Shown here piece by piece: positions 49,601 through 58,600 of a stretch of 64,000 nt of DNA. The stretch comes from Arbacia lixula. Lineage: Eukaryota; Echinodermata; Echinoidea; Arbacioida; Arbaciidae. Location: NCBI GenBank assembly GCA_963669155.1, contig OZ022579.1, positions 23,387,270 to 23,451,269 on the forward strand, given 5' to 3'. The notes under the pieces are model-generated. The model was given only the letters and a program-made list of their open reading frames with translations. It searched no databases and was not told the origin of the DNA. The translations under genes were made by a program, and so were the position numbers. How positions within the stretch are numbered: the first letter of the stretch is position 1; each line of letters opens with the position of its first letter.

Positions 49601-52600
49601 TTTGGTGGTCGGTTTGCACAAATGGTGGTACTGCTGGTTCATGTCTGGCTTAATGAACTCCTTTCTCAGAGAGTTAAGGGCGAAATTTGTATTGCACAAC
49701 AAAGCCATAGCATCTTGCTGGTTTTCTGTCATGGACGATGGCTCCAGAGACTTGGCAAATGCATGGATACCCTTAACAAGTGACTGTTGAATGGTTTGAA
49801 GTTTGATGTCACGATACCTGGTGCTTGTGGGAATATTTTCCCAAATTGTGGAATTAACCCGTGGAGGTTCCAGGAGGGGGCAGTTAGCCGGGCACGAGTA
49901 CTTTGCGGCAGCGTCTTCGAGGAATTTAGAGTCTAGTTTCTCCGTCAACATGAAACTCATCGTTTCTGCTATCTCTTCATTAAGAGGTTCTCCGACCTGC
50001 GATGGTGCTGCGAACCTTGCCGCCATGGGTGGTACAAATTGTGACTTTGATTTCCCCAACTCTTGTGGAGCAGTGAGAGAGTCATCAGTAATGTCTTGCT
50101 TGTCGGGCATTGAGTTGTCGCCAAGAAAATTTGCGACTGAGTGGTCATCAGCTAAGTCTACGACTGCTGAAGTTGATGGGGGATGCAAATCTCGAGTGTC
50201 ATGAGTGTGAAAGTCTCTGTAATAGGAGGACTCCTCCTCGCCACTCGAACTTGAGGAAAAAATGTCCGCGACATTCTTCCGCCGATGCGGTTGATGAAGA
50301 TGCGTTAAATCATCCGCAATTTTCTCCATCATCATTTCTAACTTATCCATCCGTGAAGAAATGTTTGTTTCCCCCGCGGTCATGGCGTTTGCGAGCGATG
50401 GTGATGCGAGAGCGGGCGGGTCCGTCTGTGACTTCCCCGCCGAGCTGCTGGGCCGGGTTGCGGGCGCGGGTGGTGGTGATGCGAGAGCAGGCGAGTCCGT
50501 CTTTGACTTTCTCGCCGCGCTGCTGGGGCGGGTCGCCTTGGGCTTCCCGCTGGAGACAGACGTACCGGTCTGCACCTTCCCCCCGCAGCTGGCGGCGCGG
50601 GTTGCCTTCGGCTTCCCGCTCGCGCCATGCGTTTGCTTCTCTCCTGCCGTGCTCGCCTTCGGCTCGCTCGGCAAATTTCTTACGCAATTTTCCGTTTCTT
50701 GCGGTGTCGAATCCATCTTCAAATTATGGTCAGCATAAAGCTACCATGAAGAATGGACGAAAGAAAGGATTTTGCGATCTATTCACAACCCGATTGCTGC
50801 GATGAAAAGCGATAATTCTACGCTGTAAATTTCCGTTTACACGTTGCTACATTGCACATGGAACGAATGACGTTGCACTGGAGCGGGCTCTCACATTATA
50901 CTCGAAGTCACGTGACTAGTCATGTGACTTCTCGATACTGAGCTCACGAAATAAAATATAACAATTATTATCAGAGCTATAATTTTCGTCATTATCATTA
51001 CAATCATTATTAGAACAGTAATTGCCACCATTATCATTGAAATAATATTGTTATCATCATAATTACGATATTCATCGTAATTTTCATCACTACAATTATC
51101 ATTTTCATAATTACAACAATAATCATCATTATCATCCTGATCAAGGAAAAAAATTCATTCAACATTTTCGGGGGCTACTTTTTGAGCACATTGGCTGTTT
51201 GGCTACAATTTTACATTCCGTCCATGGGAATTTTGGGGGGCTCCTTTAAGCATTTCGGGGGCGAAATCACCAGGGCCCATCTGTACTTTTTTTCCCTGAT
51301 TCTCATCCTACTCACCCTGAGCGGTTTCCCGGACAGCCTGCTTGATGGCATACACCATCTTGGCAGGTTCAGCCATGAAGTTCTCCCTCCTCAGTGACCC
51401 ATCAGCCATGGTGGTCTGGGTGCTGAAGAGCTGGGCCAGCCGGTCACCGCACGCATGCATCTCATTCACATAGCCCATGATCTCTGCAGGGAAAACAGAG
51501 GCCAATATGAATAAGGGCTAGGATCAATCAATAGGTGCATCGTATGACTGATCTCTGCAGGGAGAATGGGGGGCGCGTATGACAAAGAACTAGGATCAAT
51601 CAATAGGGCAATTCTCCCTATCGCATACAACCAATATCACCTCGCAATATCGATATCTGATCGATTACTCTTGGGACGTGTACTTCCGGTAAGGGGTTTG
51701 GTGCGTATTCAATTCACGCAATGACGCACAGAATCTGTAATTTCGACCCTCGTAAACCTTGTAATATTAATACCTCTTCATACACAAGCAAACATGGACT
51801 TAATTGTAAAAGATGAGAGCAAGTCAAACAAAAAATTTGAGAAAAATGTCACATTTTGCTCATTTACAAGAAAAGTTTCTTTTGTTAGTTGCTTCCTTTT
51901 GTCAGATTAGGGCAGCCATGCCTGGCAAATTCATCCCCCTCACACAGATATTCCACTCACGTTCCTTAACGTCAACATTATGCAGGTAAAGCTGGCACAA
52001 GTTGGCCAGCCGGCTGAAGCCCGGGAGCTTCTGGGCGGCGACCAAGACCTTCTTGGCCGTGTCTTCTGTGATGTCCTCTGGGAGGCATTCGGTGTAGAAG
52101 AAGTGAAGGATGACGTGCAGGACATCGTGGGGGGTGCCGCTCAGCGGGGGAGGGGTCTGGTCCCAGGCCAGCTGAGGGCAGGCGTACTTCAGGATGATTT
52201 TGTGGACAGTGAACTGGAAAGAGAGTAACATTACACGGATAAGTTTTTTTTATTTCCACAGCTCATATGATAATACATTTAAAAACATACACCAAATAAA
52301 TGTTGACATACTGCAGCATTATTGAATATTCAATTGAATATTCAAATCAATATTCATCATTCAAATACATTTCATTAAAAAAGAAAAGTGTCTTAGCTAC
52401 TGGCTACCTATTCTACAGGTTATCCACTGACCTAAAGAACAAATTACCGGCATCTTTGAATTCTCTTTTGTATACAACCCATAATTGAATATTCAATATT
52501 CAACCTCTCACAAAATTGGAAGGCTAATTCCTGAGCAACCTAATTTTCATACCCTTTACAAAAGTGAGCAGTGCTCATTCAGGCAATAATTATTTTTGGA

Positions 52601-55600
52601 CGTTTTGGTGTCAGATGAAAGTTGAGACCATAAGCTATCCATACATATAAATCATTCTCCCCAGAATCAAATATTTTTTATTCGGCAGCCATTTCAAAAG
52701 TGTATATATTTTTTTTTGAGACATACGGTAGAGAAGGATGAAGTTGACCTACCTCTCTGCCACTATCTGCCTTGATAGTGAGGTCAGAAAAGAAGCCTTC
52801 AGCTAAGGCACTGTGAAGACTGAACGGCTCTTCAATGGCTCTCTCAACACTCCACACCTACAGGAATCAAGCAACATAGGAGGCAATGTCAATAAAACTC
52901 ACAATATGTGCTGTACCTCACATTAAAGACAGGGTACCCCATTTGCAATAGTCATGAAACTCGGCAGGAATCAGCAGTATACCCTAATGATAAGGTGTGT
53001 ATGAAATTACAGTCATTGCTTCACGAACCTTTTCAAGAAAAGTAAAAAATTATCACCGTTTACGTGTCTTTCATAACAGGAAAAAAATACATGGGGGCTT
53101 GCAGCGATTTCACCCCCCAAAATGCTTAAAAGAGCCCTGGAAAATGTTGAAAGAGCCCCAAAAATTCCTGTAGACACAATGAAAAATTGTAGCCAAACGG
53201 CTAATATGCTCAAAAAGTAGCCCCAAAAAATTATTTTTTCTCTGTAACGACCATAATCGTATTGCAACACTCAGGCAGCAGTGAGCTGTTTGCCTTGATG
53301 TATCACTGTGTGATATGAAAAGCTATGATGGTGTACTATTGCGTAGCACAGTCTGCTATTGGTTTTGGATGGCCCACCCAGAACCTATTCAAAATCTAAC
53401 AACCAATATAATATCGCTCAAAGTCAGGTTCCAGTTTTATCATTGGTTCTTATGCAGCATTTTCTTCCATTTTCAATGGTTTTTCAATACCTTCTTGTAT
53501 GTACTGTCTCAACATTGCAATAGCATAGTAATCAAGATTACGCGCAGGAAAGTGACATCTGACTAAAATGTGTGTAGTCCTTATTCTCAACATATAGAAA
53601 CAGTACTCTACTAAATGATTGGGGCATATTATCACAACTAAGAGCATTCACTACATTTAAATGAAAGGGACTTCTGAGGTAATTTCAAAATAAAAGAAAT
53701 TTGAAATGAAGCAGCGGTGACATAAGAAAAAGAATACACAAAAAGAAAAAAGAAAGAAAAAGAGATAGTAATCTGGTATTAAAACCCTCTTTGGATTAAA
53801 TACACATATATTTTCACATAAAAACGTTTGCTGCATATTATCTCAACTTTACAGCAATTATTAAAGTTTAGTGGAAGGACTTTCTAGTGTAATTTTAAAA
53901 GCACAGAAATTAGAAAAGAACTATAAATAAGGATTAAAAAACATATATCAAAAAAAGAAGAAAGACATAGAAATTAAAAGTTAATAATAAAACATCAAAA
54001 TAAAACAGAGAGTAAAATAAAGAGTGTTTTAAAAAAGATTATGTAATGCACATGAACATGTATAAATTTACAGGTGACATACCCTCTCACAAGTGAACAC
54101 CACAACGTTTTCATATTTCAGACGCATGACATCGGGTTGCTTCAGAGTAGCCTGAGAAGGAAAGAATGCAAATAAAAATATGAATAACTTTTTTACATTT
54201 ATCTCATGTGCAACGAGGAAATCTAGTGAACACAATTATTTGGTAGATCAGCAGAAATTTCAATGATTTAACCCGTTCAGTGCCATACAAAATGTAGCTC
54301 AATGCAATCTGTGTGAAGTACTGATGAATACATTTACAGTTGAGGCCAAAAGTTTACATACACCCATGGAATAGACCATTACGTAATTACACGATGGTCA
54401 GACAATGCACTGAATAAATACTACTAGACTGCTGACTGGGATTGTTTCATGAAACTGTGTTGGATGGTGGATGTAAAGACATTTTACAGTGTGCCCGGAA
54501 CAACAATAGAAGCAGATGCACATGGTGGAATGTTCTTTCACTACCTTCTCAGAGCTGAATAGCTGTTGCCACATTTGCATGATAATAGATTGAAATGTGG
54601 TCGACTATCTAATGAATTCCCATTTGACTCTGTGAGTTTGGGAATTGACCCGAGGTCATTTATTAAAAGCAATAATCTGCTCATGCGCATATTGCAATTA
54701 CGAAATGGCTTATTCAGTGAAATTGTTTGCATGCCAAATATGGTAAAATCTACAATATCTTCAGAAATATGAATACTTCCATGACGAATTTTGTATCAAA
54801 TGAAAGAGCGTATCAAGTTTTTTCACATGATTGGAATGCCGTTGGGATTAAATTATAATTCAGTTAGATTTTTTTTTTAAGAAAAAAAGTAATGTTCGTG
54901 CCAAATCTATTCTATTGTTTGTTATTATATTTTCAAACATCGTTTCATAGAAATACATAGATGTTAAATCTTTGATATATATTACATTTTCTATCATAAT
55001 ATGTCACCACTGAACAAAAAAGTGTAATATGAAATGCTTGTGTTGACAAGTATCTAGCACATACATGAAATGTTTTTGTCAAGGTTTCATTTTTAATTTG
55101 GTTAAAATATGAAGATTTTCTGGGGAAAAATGACACCTAAATATTTTTCAGCTCCTAATAACAAATCAATGTGATGAAGGGGCAAGACATACTCATTTGT
55201 TTGATATCAAATTCATCATGATAGCACAAATATTTCATAAGATACAGGAAATTGTATGACGTTTGGCAAGTGTCAACTTTTCCTTGAATTTCCTGAGTGT
55301 ATGTAAACTTCTGGCCTCAACTGTACATGTGACACATAGGAAGCTAATGGAACATACATTCTGTTTCATGTTTCACAGTCATGTACTTTGTCATGGAAAA
55401 AGATTTGCTTCAGAAAATTCACTTTATCTCTTCACAAGTGACTAGGATTAACCCTTTGTGTGCCAGATAAAATGCTGCTCTGTGGGATTTGTGTGTGTTA
55501 ATTGTCGCATGCGGTACACAAAGAGTTGAAATCCACTTAATCCTTTATACATGAAGCATACAGTGGGTATGACTACTGTACATGTATTAAAATGTTGTTC

Positions 55601-58600
55601 AACAAGAAACCTGTGAATGATTTCAACTCACAATGAATTCTATCTTGTCTCCAGTCCTGCTCCCAATGAACTTTATTGCATGGAATTTGACGCCAACATC
55701 CTGTGTGAGTTTGAAAGAAAGAAATAATCTCAAGAAATATAGAAATAATCATGGGGAAATAAATCTTCTTAGATCTTCTTTCGTATGGCAATCTTGATGC
55801 CCGTTTGATACCGTTTGTAGACTGAATTGCCTTCGAGGATGAACCACGAGGGGTCGGCATCTTTCCCCCGTTTTCCATGAGAGACTTTCTGTCCACTCCA
55901 CCGGGTGTTCACCCTGCTCTTAATCGAGAAGTGAAGTGGGTTCTTTAACGTGCATAGAGTGTGGCTGTTGTATACACGGGACCTCCATTTCGTGTCCTAT
56001 CTGAGGGACGGAGTGTTTTCCCACGAAGGGGGGAGGCACGTAAACACATAACATTGGCTCGTTTGCAAAGGACTTGTGTGGGACTCGAACCCAGGGCCTT
56101 GCCATTGAGAGACAAACTCTCTACCAATGAGCCACACTGCTCTCCCTGGGAAATAAATCAAACATTTCTTTGAAGGGGCAAGTTTTCACGTATTATGGCA
56201 ATAGTCCTACAGGTATTGTCTAGCAGGCTAGCATCAGGCACTCCCAAGGAGAGTCTCCGCTACGATCATTGATGTTTGCGCTACTTACAAAGTTTACAGC
56301 CAGTTGTCTTGACAACATGTTCATATGACATCACACTTGAATACACTATTGCTTGAGGAGATCGGTACATTCCATTAGCATTTTGAGAGTTGTGCAAGCA
56401 CATGCAAAACAACAGCTTCCATTATACAGTACAAGGTAAATAATGGTCAAATGCCTGTATCAGCGCATTTCCTCTTGAACTTTAATGGTATCACTACTCA
56501 CCTCATAGAGGTCAAAGGTCTCTGCGAAGAATGGCTGGACTTTAATACTTGAAGGAATTTTCCAGATGATGTCGCCTGTGTCCATCAGGTAGAAATCAAC
56601 CCTACCAAGAACAACAACCAGACACAAGACAAATTTGGGGGTCATTCATACTGACAGTGGTTTTACACTAAATGTAAAAGTTAATTCTGATGTAAATCCT
56701 ACCTTCATGTAGATAATTAACTATTAAGCCACTGAAATTATAGTATATGTACCTATAGTGTACAACTACATGTAGTATCACAATAATTCTTGAAATATCG
56801 AGTCAAGGCATCTTCCTGTTTTCGCTGTAATCACAGCAAAATAATAAGTCAAAACACCTACGTTCCCAGTTTGCTGTAATTACAGTGAAATAACAATGCA
56901 AAACACCTTCCTAACTTCGCTGTAATTACAGCAAAATGGAATTGTGCCAAGCGTTGTTCTTGAAAAATAAGAAAAGCTTTCATTATTGATGATGCTGTAT
57001 TTTGGCTCAGTTACAGCAAATTATTGAAAAACTTGGGAAACCCGCAAATTACCTAAATCCAACACAACAATGTTACTGACAGTGGTTTTACACTAAACGT
57101 AAAAGTTCATTCTGATGTAAATACTACCTTCATGTAGATAATTAAGCCACTGAAATTAAAGTATTTATGTACCTACACTGTACAGTGTACATCTTCGTGT
57201 AGCATTACAATAATCCATGAAATATAATATTATGGCTGGTGTCTTTGACATGACAATAACAATCAATAAAATAATCATTTAAATGCCAATAGTAATTTAT
57301 TTAATGATTGATTTACAACAACATGACTTGATCCACATTTCCACGTTTCATCAATGAACCATCCCGCATGTAGTTAGCTGTATTTTAATGCATGGTTTCT
57401 CCTTGTGTAAACTCACCCTTCAAGACCATTAGTGTTGCCATGTTCTGCTGTGAGGAGGTCTATCTTCACAATCTGACAGAGAGGAAAAAGAGAACGAGAG
57501 ATATGGAGAGGGGGAGAAAGAAGGACAGAGGAGAGATAGAGAGATGGGGGGGGGGAGAGAAAGAATGAGAAAGGTGAATATGTGAATATAATATGAAATG
57601 GCAGTTCTTGAACCACTAGTGTTACTGGCATCACAAAAGACACTTTCAACATTATCACTGGAGAGAGATATTTGGTCACTTGACCTTTGAACTCCATGAG
57701 ACCATGGCAATTGACCAAACCAATGTTCTCAACAATGTACATCCATGATCCATGTTTGGGTGCAATTGGAGTTTCACTTTTACAATAAACCTGTACAGAC
57801 ATACATACTGTACAGACTGTTAAAGCACAGATAAACACACAGAATTTACACTAAATCTGAGGGTACATGTATATTGCCGCAAATCTTCCCTTGCCCAATA
57901 CTAGCATTTTTTTCGAGATAGTGTCAGGACTCAGGTACCCTTTCCTGTGCTTATCAAATTTACCTAATCTGGTATTAGAGGAGTAAAATTCCATCCTCAC
58001 CATTCTGACTAAATTGTCAATGTGGTACAATTGTGTTTATGAACATTAATGGTAGAAAACTCTAATGATGTTTAATCATTTTGTAATCGATTTGTCAAAA
58101 GACATGATTTCTGGAAACTCTGCACTTCAGTGTTCTGCCTATACTGTATACATTGTAATCTATGAAGCAGATGAGGCATAAAGTAGGTATGTGAAATTAA
58201 AAATTTCAACTTGATTAATCCTTGACAAAGAGCAGTAGTTTTAGAATTATTCAAATCGGATTGTTTCGCGGTGCAGCTCCCAGATTAGCTAACGTACAAT
58301 AGTACTGACATGGAAAATGGTGGAGTTAAAAAAAAAGTATTGTGCAATGATAAATTTTTATCAAGATTTCAAAATGGGTTAAGTATTAGTCAAAATCAAT
58401 GTTTATATCATTGAAATAAATGTTATCACTTTCCTTATTAAATGAAATATAATCACGATTCCAGTGACCAAACATTTTCATTGTTGTACTGGCTTGTGTG
58501 AACAATACGTACCTTTACGGTTCTTGTATCGCAAGGCATTGTGGGACGGAATTCTAGTACGCGAGCGTTCAGTGATCGCTGCGGTCATTGATTACAATGT

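Larger units (their letters stand above)
45898..50967 (-). mobile_element. DIRS-type tyrosine-recombinase retrotransposon, about 5.07 kb
   Basis: Minus-strand order: Gag-like ORF, overlapping RT-RNase H ORF, tyrosine recombinase ORF. The outer right terminus (50867-50967) is mirrored inside the left end: the 43-bp block from AGAAGTCACATGACTAG to TATAATGTGAG occurs at 45961-46003 and 46221-46263, and inverted at 50890-50932. Inverted copies 45898-45969 and 46122-46193 add a hairpin. This pattern of inverted termini plus an internal complementary region fits DIRS replication. No integrase, no LTR and no clear target duplication; AACAATT is shared at the two edges. It lies in the intron between exons 8 and 9 of the BTB gene. 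Confidence 0.92.

Noticed and set aside
50110-50805. 231-residue frame on the plus strand
   Set aside because: Antisense of the DIRS Gag-like frame.
51302-51320. Apparent phase mismatch between BTB exons 8 and 9 across the DIRS element
   Set aside because: On re-reading, the donor is CAGG|GTGAGT (phase 1), which matches exon 9, so no exon is missing and the frame is preserved.
56076-56137. tRNA gene on the minus strand
   Set aside because: A and B boxes are present but the sequence is the head of a SINE with target duplications, and the anticodon arm does not fold well.
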